Assembly: GCF_000739935.1 (NCBI RefSeq)
Contig: NZ_BBJU01000022.1
Location: forward strand, 1 to 64,000
Direction of reading: 5' to 3'
DNA length: 64,000 nt
Source of the DNA: Agrobacterium rubi TR3 = NBRC 13261
GTDB lineage: Bacteria; Pseudomonadota; Alphaproteobacteria; Rhizobiales; Rhizobiaceae
The translations under genes and the position numbers were made by a program. Below, in pieces: positions 27,718 to 36,590 of the stretch (the first letter of the stretch is position 1; every line of letters starts with the position of its first letter). The notes under the pieces were generated by a model. It did not search any database. It was given only the letters and a program-made list of their open reading frames with translations, and was not told where the DNA came from.

Positions 27718-28254
27718 TTATCGTCTCCCCAGAGCGGTCGTTCGCTGCAAAGCAGTGTCGAAGCCCTTTAGCGATACTGAGAATGCAACGTCCTCGCCTG
27801 TATCGCTGGACTTTGCTATGACTTTCAGAGTGGTGCCGGTGCGAAGAGACGTTGCTACTTTTTCGGTGAAGATCAGTGAGACCAAGCAACCTACAGGAAG
27901 ACACGTGCGGAAAGGTGCAGGTTTGCCTGGTGGCAAATCGTCAACTGCAAATGTTGCGCCGTCCGCCAATCTTAGCCCGAAAGGCAGAACCAAGCTTCCA
28001 CGCAGGCTGCCATCTTCTTGAGGTCTCAACTCTGCGACAAGAACACGCTGAGAGTTTGTATTGAGTTGCGTCTGCGAAAAGGCGCACTCACGCGTCTCAT
28101 TTTTTGTGACGCAACGTACGCTCCAATCACCGTAGTTTTCCGCTAGAGAAGATGGCTGACTGGCATCCGGGCTGGGAGACTGAGCGAAAGACTGACCTAC
28201 GGCGGCGGAATAAACCGCCGCCAGAGCCAAGATTTTTAGCGAGATGCATTTCAT
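27718..28254 (-). CDS. IalB-family (invasion-associated locus B) secreted protein
   Basis: A 178-residue protein with a signal peptide (MKCISLKILALAAVYSAAVGQSF region, cleavage near AQS) and the IalB family core YGDWSVRCV, TRECAFSQ, LRPQEDGS and FRTCLPVGCLV, with cysteines expected to form disulfides in the periplasm. The family is widespread in alphaproteobacteria; its biochemical role is not settled (the name comes from Bartonella erythrocyte invasion). The start codon overlaps the autotransporter stop as TGATG, so its translation should be coupled to that of the autotransporter. It may act as a periplasmic helper or partner of the passenger protein. Confidence 0.85.
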   Translation of the reverse strand: MKCISLKILALAAVYSAAVGQSFAQSPSPDASQPSSLAENYGDWSVRCVTKNETRECAFSQTQLNTNSQRVLVAELRPQEDGSLRGSLVLPFGLRLADGATFAVDDLPPGKPAPFRTCLPVGCLVSLIFTEKVATSLRTGTTLKVIAKSSDTGEDVAFSVSLKGFDTALQRTTALGRR

Positions 28255-31200
28255 CAGAACTGCACGCTGAGCTTGGCGTCAACACCACTGTTCACACCAT
28301 CTCCGCCGTATTCGCCGTTATAAGACACGCCAAAAGTAGCGTCCGCAGAGAGAGCAAAATCTAGCCCGACTTGCACGACAAGAGCGTTTTGCGAGACAGC
28401 CGCACCATCTACAACAAAGCTGTCACTGCCAGCGAAGGACATACGTGACGACGGATCCGTATCTCCGAATGCATGTCTCCAGCCAACCGTGCCGCTCGCC
28501 TTGGTGAGAACCCCGCCCAAGCTGAAGTCAGAGGATGTGCGTAGTCCAAGAGTCGTGAATGTGGTGTTTGTCGTGTCCTTCTGCACACTAAGTGCAGCAG
28601 AACCGCCATTTTCAGAAAAAGCATCCGTCCGGAGATTAACGTGCGCTACATTGAGAAAAGGCTCAAAAGCGGCGACGGTCGTCTGGACCTCATATCCTAC
28701 TTCCCCATACACTTGGAACGAAGCGGCGTCATAGTCGGCCTTCAACTGTTGTGACAGCCCAGGAAAATTAACGAAACGGTCAGTCGATATCCGGTGCACG
28801 GTGTAGGCCGCGCCGGTTCTTACTGCTAGAGGACCCCATTCCTTACTGCCATAGATGCCGAAGGAATAGTTATCGCTGTCTCCAGAAGATGTGCGATCAT
28901 CCACTTCGAAATTGGAGCGGCTGTAGCTGGCGAATGCGCCGAGCCGAACCTCTTGGTCGACAAGCGTGTCAATGCCCGTCACAAAGCCGCCAGTCGCAAC
29001 GTCTGTCTTTGCCCGTCCGCTGTCAGCATCAAGACTGCTCCAAGAACCGAAGGCTTGTCCCCATGCAGACCACGCGGGATCGAGCGGCTTAGGAAGAATA
29101 GCTGCCATTGGATCTTCCTTCATCCAGCGGCCATTATCCCAATAATTACTGACAGGTACAGGCTTTGCGGCGACATCACCAGATGCTGCGCGAAGTCGGT
29201 CGTTGGCAGCATCTCGAATGAAATGGTTGCTCGACACCAAACCGGATTTCACCGCTGCGTGGGCTTCTCCAGAAAGCTGATCGAAGGCGCCTCGCGCTTC
29301 ATCAGCGCTCAGTAGGAGAAGGCGATTGTAAAGAGCTAGTGATTCTCCACTCTGCTGCAATGTGTTGAGTGAACGAGCCACCGCGACTTGGTTCGATGTA
29401 TCGGCCACGCTGTCGAACAAACCGGCACCAGGATTCGTCGGGGGTTCCGGAGCTGGGTTTGTGGGCGGCTCAGGGTTGGGATTGGTGGGGGGCTCGGGAT
29501 TTGGGTTGGTTGGGGGTTCGGGAGCTGGATTGGTAGGGGGCTCAGGGTTCGGGTTGGTCGGAGGGGGAGCCCCCGTGTCCTTTACGGAAATTCTCAGGTC
29601 AATTTCCTTTTCCTTCTGATCGAGAGCAACGTCGAGAAATGCAGATTTAGAAATCGCCTCGGCAAAACTTCCGGTGATCCCTCCTTGGGATGTCAGGATC
29701 GTATAGGTCTGACCGCTCTGATAACTGGTCGCTGCATCAAGCGCCGTGACATGAACGGCTGTGTCATTGCCGATCGTTGTCCTGCCAAGACCGTCCACAG
29801 TAATAGGATCGCTGTTGGCGTCGAAGCCGGCATACTGCTTCAGCGTTTCCACCTCGATTCGATCGCTGTCACCATTTGCGGCAACGTCGACTTCGTAGAC
29901 GGACCCGTCTATGAAATCGAGGTCGCCACGAACCTTGATTGTACCAAGTGGATTACCGATATCGCCAGGCGAGATGGATGCTCCCTTATCCACGCGTGTC
30001 GTGCCGACAGTTCCAAAGCCGGCGAGCCTGCCATATTTACCAGTGACACTGGTTCCATCGTTCGCGGAGTTGAGCGTATCGCCCCATACGTCCACGCGAC
30101 TCGTATAGATTTCGCTGCCAAGGAAATTCGTGACGATTTGTCCGGTTTGGCCGCCTATCACCAGTGTGCCGTTACGCACTGAAAAATTTGTGCGATCCGG
30201 AGACACCGTGTCATCGTCAGCGATTGCGGTACCAAGATCACCCTTGATGACCAGTCTGCTGTTACCATCGACAATAACGCCGCCTGCGTAGGAATCAAAC
30301 GATGCAAAGCCGGTTAGGTCTCCAGTCAGAATAGTCTCACCCGCTAGACTAACAATCGAACCGTCACCGACTATTTTGTTAGAAAATTCGTAGGCTGTAT
30401 CGCTATGATTAAAAACAACCCGACCGGTGCCAGATTTTCCAAAATCGACCAAAGCCTCTGTATTAATTTTGCCTGCGGCCTGCGTATTGATAATCTTGGG
30501 TTCACCAGCCAGCGAATCGGTATCAATCTGCCCACCAATAACGAGGTAACCGCTGTTTCCGATGTCGATCGAATTGGCGACGTTCAGCGAACCACCTTGT
30601 GCCACGACAACGTGGCCATCGTCTTCAATTTCGATATTGTCTGAGACATTTATCGTGCTCGCCGCACCCGAGACAATTAACTCGGCATGGGTATCGAGAG
30701 ATGCAGTTGACGTGGCGAAAGTGCCGCCGTCCGAAACAGCCATACTTCCGCTCAAGTCAAATGTGCCCGTATTCGTCCAGTTTGATCCTTGACCTCTCAC
30801 ATTGATGGCAGAGGTACCACCTGGTGCGTTACGTAGACCGATGCCAGCGTAGTTTGTTAAAATGGATCCGCCGTTTTCGACAGTGATAGAATCCGCCTCG
30901 TCTCCACTTTGAGCTGAAGTGAATGTGTCGGTTGTCAATACAGAACCGACGCCCGTCACCAAAAGAGTGCCGCGTGACTCCATCCCTTCGGCGAGGTGCA
31001 CCTCCCGCGCGTCGACCTTTCCGCCATTCTCGATGATCAGAGTACCATCGCCGCCCGTCACGCACATCAGCGAGTAGCCATTGCAACCGCCACCAATCGT
31101 CAAAAGGTTGCCGAGAACACTGTTCGTCCGCCGCACATTCAGTTCAGAGCCAGGACCTGAAACTGTTACCGTCGATTGCGAGCCGTCCACGCCAGCGATG

Positions 31201-31481
31201 ACAACCCGGTTATTGACAAGAACCTTGGCACCGTTGTTGATATCCAACGACACGCCTTTATTGTTGAGGCCAACAATGAAATCGTCTTCGAATACCTGAT
31301 CCGTACTGATCGTGGTGCTGCCATTGTCATGGATAAAGTCTCTTGCGTCCTGAGACATCGCCGTTGACGTGAAAAGTGCAAGCGAGGCAGGAATAAAAAC
31401 CGCCGCACGGCGGGTCACTGTCAGCGCTGTAGAGGTTGATAGGGCCTGATACAGGCTCCCGTTTTTGCTTTTCGGGGTCAA
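28254..31481 (-). CDS. Autotransporter (type Va) with repeat passenger and proline-rich linker
   Basis: A 1075-residue protein. The N-terminus is an extended signal peptide (about 44 residues, ending FTSTAMSQ). Residues about 45-640 form a passenger of repeated beta-strand units such as GGSILTNYAGIGL, typical of a beta-helix with autotransporter-associated repeats. Then comes a linker of PEPPTNPN-type octapeptides (encoded by 29431-29571), and a C-terminal beta-barrel of about 290 residues (WSAWGQAFGSW to LSVQF, with terminal Phe). It is secreted through the outer membrane and probably works as an adhesin or surface layer. TTG at 31481 has GGAG 8 bp upstream. The gene is downstream of the palindrome at 31570 and is coupled to the IalB gene. 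Confidence 0.9.
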   Translation of the reverse strand: MTPKSKNGSLYQALSTSTALTVTRRAAVFIPASLALFTSTAMSQDARDFIHDNGSTTISTDQVFEDDFIVGLNNKGVSLDINNGAKVLVNNRVVIAGVDGSQSTVTVSGPGSELNVRRTNSVLGNLLTIGGGCNGYSLMCVTGGDGTLIIENGGKVDAREVHLAEGMESRGTLLVTGVGSVLTTDTFTSAQSGDEADSITVENGGSILTNYAGIGLRNAPGGTSAINVRGQGSNWTNTGTFDLSGSMAVSDGGTFATSTASLDTHAELIVSGAASTINVSDNIEIEDDGHVVVAQGGSLNVANSIDIGNSGYLVIGGQIDTDSLAGEPKIINTQAAGKINTEALVDFGKSGTGRVVFNHSDTAYEFSNKIVGDGSIVSLAGETILTGDLTGFASFDSYAGGVIVDGNSRLVIKGDLGTAIADDDTVSPDRTNFSVRNGTLVIGGQTGQIVTNFLGSEIYTSRVDVWGDTLNSANDGTSVTGKYGRLAGFGTVGTTRVDKGASISPGDIGNPLGTIKVRGDLDFIDGSVYEVDVAANGDSDRIEVETLKQYAGFDANSDPITVDGLGRTTIGNDTAVHVTALDAATSYQSGQTYTILTSQGGITGSFAEAISKSAFLDVALDQKEKEIDLRISVKDTGAPPPTNPNPEPPTNPAPEPPTNPNPEPPTNPNPEPPTNPAPEPPTNPGAGLFDSVADTSNQVAVARSLNTLQQSGESLALYNRLLLLSADEARGAFDQLSGEAHAAVKSGLVSSNHFIRDAANDRLRAASGDVAAKPVPVSNYWDNGRWMKEDPMAAILPKPLDPAWSAWGQAFGSWSSLDADSGRAKTDVATGGFVTGIDTLVDQEVRLGAFASYSRSNFEVDDRTSSGDSDNYSFGIYGSKEWGPLAVRTGAAYTVHRISTDRFVNFPGLSQQLKADYDAASFQVYGEVGYEVQTTVAAFEPFLNVAHVNLRTDAFSENGGSAALSVQKDTTNTTFTTLGLRTSSDFSLGGVLTKASGTVGWRHAFGDTDPSSRMSFAGSDSFVVDGAAVSQNALVVQVGLDFALSADATFGVSYNGEYGGDGVNSGVDAKLSVQF
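29431..29571 (-). repeat. Tandem 24-bp repeats encoding the PEPPTNPx linker
   Basis: About six in-frame copies of a 24-base unit encode alternating PEPPTNPN and PEPPTNPA octapeptides between passenger and barrel. Because the unit is a multiple of three, copy-number changes would alter linker length without a frameshift. The DNA is strongly G-rich on the plus strand. Confidence 0.85.
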
Positions 31482-31569
31482 TCGTTTATCTCCATAATCA
31501 TGCCAGCGAACGCAATGCGTATGCGGTAGGTTAGGAGCGAGGATTAACCACAGGTGATAAAGCCAAGCT

Positions 31570-31589
31570 ATTAGTACGGATGTGCTACT
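31570..31589. promoter_or_regulatory. 20-bp palindromic operator, copy 2
   Basis: ATTAGTACGGATGTGCTACT matches the copy at 27440 in 17 of 20 positions. It lies about 90-110 bp upstream of the autotransporter start, on the gene's promoter side. The weaker symmetry suggests lower affinity. Confidence 0.65.
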
Positions 31590-31904
31590 CGATCAAACTA
31601 AACCCGTAAGCGAAAAAATTGGTTTTGGTTTTTGTATGATTCACGTTTCTGATCAGAGAATTCGATTCAACTCGGCATCAAGAAAGCTCAGTCCAACACG
31701 TCATTGTTTGGAACGAGGCTTTCAGTATTTTCTTGATTATGTAACGATAATATACTCTTATTTATAAGCTACTCTTTAGAGATAAGCGACGGCGCGATCG
31801 GATTGCCCTCGACTATGGGATTTTCAAACCCTAAAAAAACTCTTCTTTTAGTTGCGCGACCTAGAAATTCTCTCTCTATGGTTTTTTTGCTGCATGTGCG
31901 AAAA

Positions 31905-31924
31905 AATAGCACAGATGTGCTAGT
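31905..31924. promoter_or_regulatory. 20-bp palindromic operator, copy 3
   Basis: AATAGCACAGATGTGCTAGT matches copy 1 in 18 of 20 positions with an intact core TAGCACAGATGTGCTA. It lies 58-77 bp upstream of the response-regulator start, consistent with autoregulation. Confidence 0.72.
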
Positions 31925-31981
31925 GTTATCGAAATCACACACTGCTATAGATCGCGCCAAGGACCTTGAGAGGCACAACGT

Positions 31982-32629
31982 TTGGCCGAGGAAACAATTG
32001 TCGTCGTTGATGATCATCCAGTCTTTAGGGACGGAATGGCGTCGTTGATTCGCAGAAAATTTCCCGAAGCGGTTGTTTTAAGTACGGAGACCCTGGAAGA
32101 GGCTCTTAACGTCGCCAGAGAGCGTAAAGAGCCGCCTTCCATGTTTGTGCTTGATCTCTTTTTTTCAAAGCACAATATCTTGGGCACATTACCAGCCCTC
32201 AGGAAACAGTTCAGCCGATCATCAATCGTTATCGTGACAATGGCGGACGACGCTGCAACAATCGATGCAGCGATGGCCTGTGGCATTAACGGTTTCATTA
32301 ACAAAGCCGTGTCTCCTCAGACTATGCTGACGGGGCTCGAGGCAGTGCGTGTTGGCGAACTCGTCGTGTCGCTACCAGAACACAAGCGCGCGCCAACGTT
32401 GAACCAGATGATATTGAGTGAACGACAGTTCGCCGTCCTTCAGTTGATCGCTCAAGGGAAGACCAACAAAGAGATCGCTATTGCGCTCGGCATCTCTCCA
32501 TTCACCGTCCGCATTCACGTAACCGCTTTGTTCAGAGCACTTGGTGTCGCGTCACGCGTCGCCGCGGTCACTTACGCGATGAGAGAAGGTCTCTTGACCA
32601 CTCCTGCGCAACTGCGTTTGAAGGCGTAG
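31982..32629 (+). CDS. NarL/FixJ-family response regulator
   Basis: This 215-residue protein has a receiver domain ([13 protein letters not shown]; acidic pocket D10-D11; phospho-acceptor D58 in MFVLDLFF; conserved K108 in GFINKAV) and a C-terminal LuxR-type helix-turn-helix ([20 protein letters not shown] to [15 protein letters not shown]). It is a DNA-binding output protein controlled by phosphorylation. The start is TTG at 31982, preceded by AGAGG with 8 bp spacing; no ATG is available in a suitable place. It converges with the histidine kinase gene (9 bp between stops), the likely partner. The operator at 31905 lies in its promoter region. Confidence 0.93.
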   Translation: MAEETIVVVDDHPVFRDGMASLIRRKFPEAVVLSTETLEEALNVARERKEPPSMFVLDLFFSKHNILGTLPALRKQFSRSSIVIVTMADDAATIDAAMACGINGFINKAVSPQTMLTGLEAVRVGELVVSLPEHKRAPTLNQMILSERQFAVLQLIAQGKTNKEIAIALGISPFTVRIHVTALFRALGVASRVAAVTYAMREGLLTTPAQLRLKA

Positions 32630-32638
32630 TCTGCTAAA

Positions 32639-34330
32639 CTAACCAACGCGCGTTTGGTCGAGCGGACCATGCGCCTCAATCGCGGCCGTCATGATGATCG
32701 ACCGAAGCTCTGCTGGACGTACAGGTTTTGACAGGATCGGGATTTCGCCGTCGGCCAGTTCATCCCGCACCCGACCAGCGTCGTGCCCACTCATCACCAC
32801 GGCTGGCAAGGACCAACCTGCCATAGCTCTCACAGACGATATGCAATCGCTTCCTGTCGTGCCTTCTCCCAGATCAAAATCCGTAATGACAAGATCGCAG
32901 GGGGCAAGCCGCTCCGGTATGTTTGTTTCAGCCTGTACCTCACAGCCCCATTTGCGCAATAGGCTGGCCGTCGCGCGAAGAACTGCTTCATCATCCTCAA
33001 TCAAAAGGACGCGAAGCCCATTCACACTGAATGTCTCCGGTTTTGTTCTAACATTCCTTGGCTGGGGAGACAGCTGTTCAGGCGCTATTGTTAGACCGGA
33101 CAAGGACACGCATGTTCCGCGCCCAGGAACTGATCTCAGTTGCACCGTCAAATTCATAAGACGTGTTAGCCGCTTGACGATCGGTAGACCAAGACCGACT
33201 CCGTCGACATCGCGATCTCCTCGCACGCGCACCTGATAAAACTCTTCGAAAACACGCTCCTGGTGTTCAAGTGAAATGCCTGGACCCTGATCAAAAACTT
33301 GTAAAACAAGCGCGCCGTTTTGCTTCCGGCAGCCAATCAGGATAGCCCGTCCAGGCGCATATTTGATGGCATTATTGACCACGTTCTGAAGGACCGTCGT
33401 CAAAAGCGCGCGATCGGTGACGACCAATGCCTTACATGCTTGCACGCGGAGTTTACAGTCGTTGGCGTGCGCTGCTTCGGTGTTCTGCTGAAGGACGTCA
33501 TCGATAATGTCCTGAATGGCGATAGTTTCATATCGAGGCACAACTTTTCCGCTGTCTAACGTCGAGACATCGAGCAATGATTTGAACAAGCGCGAAACAC
33601 TTTGTAGGGATCGATCAATGTTGTCGACCATCTGCAACTCGGCGGGGCGAAGATTTGCGTCCCGTAGACATGCTGTAAACAGACTGATGGCATGAACGGG
33701 CTGCCGCAGATCGTGACTGGCTTGCGCCAGAAACCGCGACTTCGACAGATTGGCTTCCTGCTCCGCTGCATACGCCTGATGAACTCTATCAAGCAGCACG
33801 TAAATATATGCAGGCACTAATATGGCTGTTGCGGTCAGCGTCAGCACAACATAGGGATTTTCACGCATATAGGCGTTAAACATGGTGCTGACAGCAATCG
33901 ACGCCAGCGCCATCACGGTTGAGGCGACCAAATACCTTGGGCCAAAACGAAGTCCGTTCCCAACGGTTACCCACATTAGAAGCGCAAAAATAGGCAACAT
34001 GGATGCGCCACCAGTTGCCATGGTATAGGTTAAAGCTGGCATGTCACACACGATTGCGATCGATCGCCTCCAGGGGTGGTCGCCAGGGTGTTTCTTCATC
34101 CACCATAAAACAACGCAAGAAAACGGCAGATAAAATGCGAACAGGATTAGTATGCCCATTTGTGGGGCAATTCGCAGCCCGCCAAACGTCGACGAGATAA
34201 TGAAAAAAACCGCCGCAAATGAGATGATGACCCTGACGACTGCCTGCTTGACGTCTTCACTATCCCCTTCACGTGCCTGAAAGTTCCGCCACACGTTAAT
34301 GGTGTTCGAGACGAAAGGTCTGCGTCGCAT
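32639..34330 (-). CDS. Hybrid histidine kinase with multi-spanning sensor and C-terminal receiver
   Basis: A protein of about 563 residues. Five to six membrane spans occupy residues 30-182 without a large periplasmic domain (one stretch reads LLMWVTVGNGLRFGPRYLV). The kinase core has the H-box SHDLRQPVHAIS with H206, an N-box around NAIKYAPG and G-boxes FDQGPGIS and VDGVGLGLPIV. A C-terminal receiver (VLLIEDDEAVLRAT, acceptor near D484 in VITDFDLGEG) makes it a hybrid. The N-terminal part recalls membrane sensors of the RpfC type, which detect hydrophobic signals; this is a loose resemblance. The start at 34330 (MRRRPF) is chosen over an upstream in-frame start at 34417 on ribosome-site grounds. 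It faces the NarL-type regulator, and the pair probably controls the autotransporter locus. Confidence 0.9.
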   Translation of the reverse strand: MRRRPFVSNTINVWRNFQAREGDSEDVKQAVVRVIISFAAVFFIISSTFGGLRIAPQMGILILFAFYLPFSCVVLWWMKKHPGDHPWRRSIAIVCDMPALTYTMATGGASMLPIFALLMWVTVGNGLRFGPRYLVASTVMALASIAVSTMFNAYMRENPYVVLTLTATAILVPAYIYVLLDRVHQAYAAEQEANLSKSRFLAQASHDLRQPVHAISLFTACLRDANLRPAELQMVDNIDRSLQSVSRLFKSLLDVSTLDSGKVVPRYETIAIQDIIDDVLQQNTEAAHANDCKLRVQACKALVVTDRALLTTVLQNVVNNAIKYAPGRAILIGCRKQNGALVLQVFDQGPGISLEHQERVFEEFYQVRVRGDRDVDGVGLGLPIVKRLTRLMNLTVQLRSVPGRGTCVSLSGLTIAPEQLSPQPRNVRTKPETFSVNGLRVLLIEDDEAVLRATASLLRKWGCEVQAETNIPERLAPCDLVITDFDLGEGTTGSDCISSVRAMAGWSLPAVVMSGHDAGRVRDELADGEIPILSKPVRPAELRSIIMTAAIEAHGPLDQTRVG

Positions 34331-34502
34331 AGGCTTCAAACGCTCCTGAGTCGCGTGCGGGAACTTATTACATGCTATCTGAGAATTTTTAGTAATCGGT
34401 ACACGCAAGCGCTGCAACCCTTGGAAGGAGAAGGTGATGCCGGTATTGGCGCAAATTTTAACTCCTAGTCATTCCAGCCGGATTTATAAGAGTGCCTGAG
34501 CG

Positions 34503-34739
34503 GTGTGCCGCGAGCCCGCCTTGGGCACCGTCTCGGCAGCGCGCGCCGCTCGCTCAATCGGCTGCCCCCGGCGCGTGCCTGTGCCGGATCCGCTGTTCAC
34601 TGTACTGGATGAGGGCTTCAATGCCACCGACGAACTCGACCTACAAGATCTGACTTCCTTGAGACGAGCGGCAGCAGCGGCACTTCTGTTACAACCCGTG
34701 AACCTCATGCGGAATTTGTTTAGAGATAACGATGAATGA
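34503..34739 (+). CDS. Doubtful short open frame
   Basis: A GTG-started 78-codon frame in the otherwise empty interval between the kinase and the sugar-acid kinase genes (34331-34795). Its second half (DEGFNATDELDLQDL, then LLLQPVNLMRNLFRDNDE) has an ordinary protein-like composition, while the first half is Arg/Pro-rich as in random GC-rich frames. No ribosome site or known domain. It could be the end of a decayed gene. The rest of the interval shows nothing recognisable. Confidence 0.2.
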   Translation: MCREPALGTVSAARAARSIGCPRRVPVPDPLFTVLDEGFNATDELDLQDLTSLRRAAAAALLLQPVNLMRNLFRDNDE

Positions 34740-34795
34740 TTGACAATAAAGGACTTTTCGAGATTATAAAGATAACAACTTGACTGGATGATTTT

Positions 34796-35824
34796 ATGCT
34801 CGCCATTCTTGCGGACGATCTGACCGGCGCGCTCGACTCCGCAGCTCCCTTCGCCGCGCGTGGCTTTCGTGCTGACATAGCGCTCAATTTGGGGACCATT
34901 ACCGATATTGTCGCAGATGCGCCGGATGTGATTTCGATCAACCTCAACACCCGTGAAATCAGTGCTGACGACGCGAGGGTGATGACAGCGGCAGCCATTG
35001 GTTTCTTGCCGTCGGGGACGCGCCTGTTCAAGAAGGTCGACTCCCGGCTCAAGGGCAATATTGCTGCTGAACTCGATGCCATCCCCTATTCACGGGCGCT
35101 CGCCGCACCTGCCATTCCCGCATTTGACCGTATTGTCGAGGCGGGCCACGTCACTGGTCACGGTATCGATACGCCCATTTCGATTTCAGACCGCTTCGGT
35201 TCGCATTTTGCCCGTATCAACGCACCAGACGCGCGCACGCATGTCGACCTGGAGAATGCCCTTGAGGCTGCTGAACGCGATGGCACCGACCTCCTAATCG
35301 GCGCGCGTGGCCTTGCCGAAGCGCTTGCAGGCCGTATGGCGGGATGCACACCTTCGAAAGTGGCGACGATCCCCGCTGGCCGCGCCATCTTTATCATTGG
35401 CTCACGCGATCCGATTACACTCACCCAGATCGACGCATTGCGCGCAGACATCGACCTACATTACGTGGCTGCACCTAATGGACAGCCTAGCGGTTCGCTC
35501 CAAGTCGATGCTGCGCTGACGTTGGTACAGGCGACACAGGGTATCCAGGACGTGAACCCGCAGGCCGTCGCCGAGGCTCTTGGCGAAAGCCTTAAAGAGA
35601 GTTTATCTCCGAACGACCACACCCTGCTTCTCTCGGGTGGGGCCACTGCCGATGCTGTCATGCGCAGCCTCGGTGTGTCACGGCTTCATCTGCATGGTGA
35701 ATGCCTGCCGGGCCTCGGTGTTGCCTCAACACATGGACGCACCATCATTGCCAAATCAGGCGGGTTCGGGCATCCCGATACCCTGAAAATCATTGCAGAC
35801 ATGGTTCTGCGGAAGGCATGCTGA
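34796..35824 (+). CDS. Four-carbon acid sugar kinase family protein (former DUF1537)
   Basis: A 342-residue protein opening with LAILADDLTGALDSAAPFA, the hallmark of this kinase family, followed by ISINLNTREIS, LFKKVDSRLKGN (substrate lysine region) and the C-terminal ATP-binding half LLLSGGATADAVM and TIIAKSGGFGHPDTL. Family members phosphorylate D-threonate, D- or L-erythronate or similar acids to 4-phosphates, which PdxA-like enzymes then oxidise. This copy is shorter than most (about 420), with a compact middle region. It is followed after 3 bp by the FadR-type regulator gene, and the PdxA-like partner lies at 37709-38677. The exact substrate is not fixed. Confidence 0.9.
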   Translation: MLAILADDLTGALDSAAPFAARGFRADIALNLGTITDIVADAPDVISINLNTREISADDARVMTAAAIGFLPSGTRLFKKVDSRLKGNIAAELDAIPYSRALAAPAIPAFDRIVEAGHVTGHGIDTPISISDRFGSHFARINAPDARTHVDLENALEAAERDGTDLLIGARGLAEALAGRMAGCTPSKVATIPAGRAIFIIGSRDPITLTQIDALRADIDLHYVAAPNGQPSGSLQVDAALTLVQATQGIQDVNPQAVAEALGESLKESLSPNDHTLLLSGGATADAVMRSLGVSRLHLHGECLPGLGVASTHGRTIIAKSGGFGHPDTLKIIADMVLRKAC

Positions 35825-35827
35825 AAC

Positions 35828-36529
35828 ATGGGACTGGAAGCTGGAACCGCGCGCAAAGGCCTTGCCGATATCGTGTTCGAGCGCATGCTTCGCGCAATCA
35901 AGTCGGGAGCGTATAAGTCTGATGAGCGTTTACCGACCGAGCACGAACTTGCCGCTGAATTCGAAGTGTCGCGCCCAGTCGTTCGCGAAGCGCTCAAGCG
36001 TCTGCGTGATCAAGGGTTGATTTATTCGCGGCGTGGCGCAGGTAGCTTCGTGCGCTCCGTCGGCCTGCGCCAGCCACTCGGCTTCGGCCAGTTGGAAAAT
36101 GTCGCTGATCTACTGAATTGCTACGAGTTTCGACTGACGCTCGAGCCTGCGGCAGCAGCAGCAGCAGCTACCCGTCACGATGCTGACAGCCTGAAAGCCA
36201 TCCGGCAGGCGCTGGAACTTCTGCGCGACGCCACCAACAGGCAATCGCACCGCGAGGACGCCGACTTTCAGTTCCATCTGGCCATCGCCCGTGCGGCGCA
36301 AAACACCTATTTTTCCACGGCTATGGAGGCGTTGAAGGACCATATTGCGGTTGGCATGAAATTCCACGGCGCGTCGATCCGCCGAGAAGCCACGGGCCTG
36401 ACGCGTGTGTTTGCCGAACACGAGGCAATTGCTAAAGCCATTGCTGACGGACATGAAGACGATGCACGGAAGTTGATGTTCGAGCATCTTCAGGGATCGC
36501 GGGGACGGCTTTTTCAGGCATCACAGTAG
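35828..36529 (+). CDS. FadR-subfamily GntR transcriptional regulator
   Basis: A 233-residue protein with an N-terminal winged helix (LPTEHELAAEFEVSRPVVRE then LIYSRRGAGSFV) and an all-helical FCD ligand-binding domain (LTLEPAAAAAAATRHD with the DFQFHLAIARAA and FAEHEAIAKAI metal/ligand-binding signature of Asp and His residues). It is the likely repressor of the sugar-acid catabolic genes on both sides and would respond to an organic-acid intermediate. It is co-transcribed with the kinase gene. Candidate half-sites with a TTG-N-CAA core lie in the divergent region 39872-40221, but the assignment is tentative. Confidence 0.9.
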   Translation: MGLEAGTARKGLADIVFERMLRAIKSGAYKSDERLPTEHELAAEFEVSRPVVREALKRLRDQGLIYSRRGAGSFVRSVGLRQPLGFGQLENVADLLNCYEFRLTLEPAAAAAAATRHDADSLKAIRQALELLRDATNRQSHREDADFQFHLAIARAAQNTYFSTAMEALKDHIAVGMKFHGASIRREATGLTRVFAEHEAIAKAIADGHEDDARKLMFEHLQGSRGRLFQASQ

Positions 36530-36543
36530 TGGACCGCCAATAC

Positions 36544-36571
36544 AAAAGGCAGCACGATTGTGCTGCCTTTT
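36544..36571. terminator. Bidirectional intrinsic terminator
   Basis: AAAAGGCAGCAC, loop GATT, GTGCTGCCTTTT: a perfect 12-bp stem with A-run and T-run on either end. It sits 15 bp after the GntR gene and 20 bp after the convergent alcohol dehydrogenase gene, and should stop transcription from both. Confidence 0.92.
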
Positions 36572-36590
36572 CTCGCGCGAGTGACATCGC

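Larger units (their letters stand above)
31482..31981. promoter_or_regulatory. Divergent control region of the autotransporter and response regulator genes
   Basis: About 500 bp, A+T-rich in the middle part (31590-31900). It carries palindrome copies at 31570 and 31905, one near each gene. No open frame of note. The long spacing suggests two independent promoters rather than one shared site. Confidence 0.6.

Noticed and set aside
29362..29619. Glycine-rich plus-strand frame opposite the autotransporter linker
   Set aside because: It is the antisense reading of the proline-codon repeats, which gives Gly-rich repeats by necessity.
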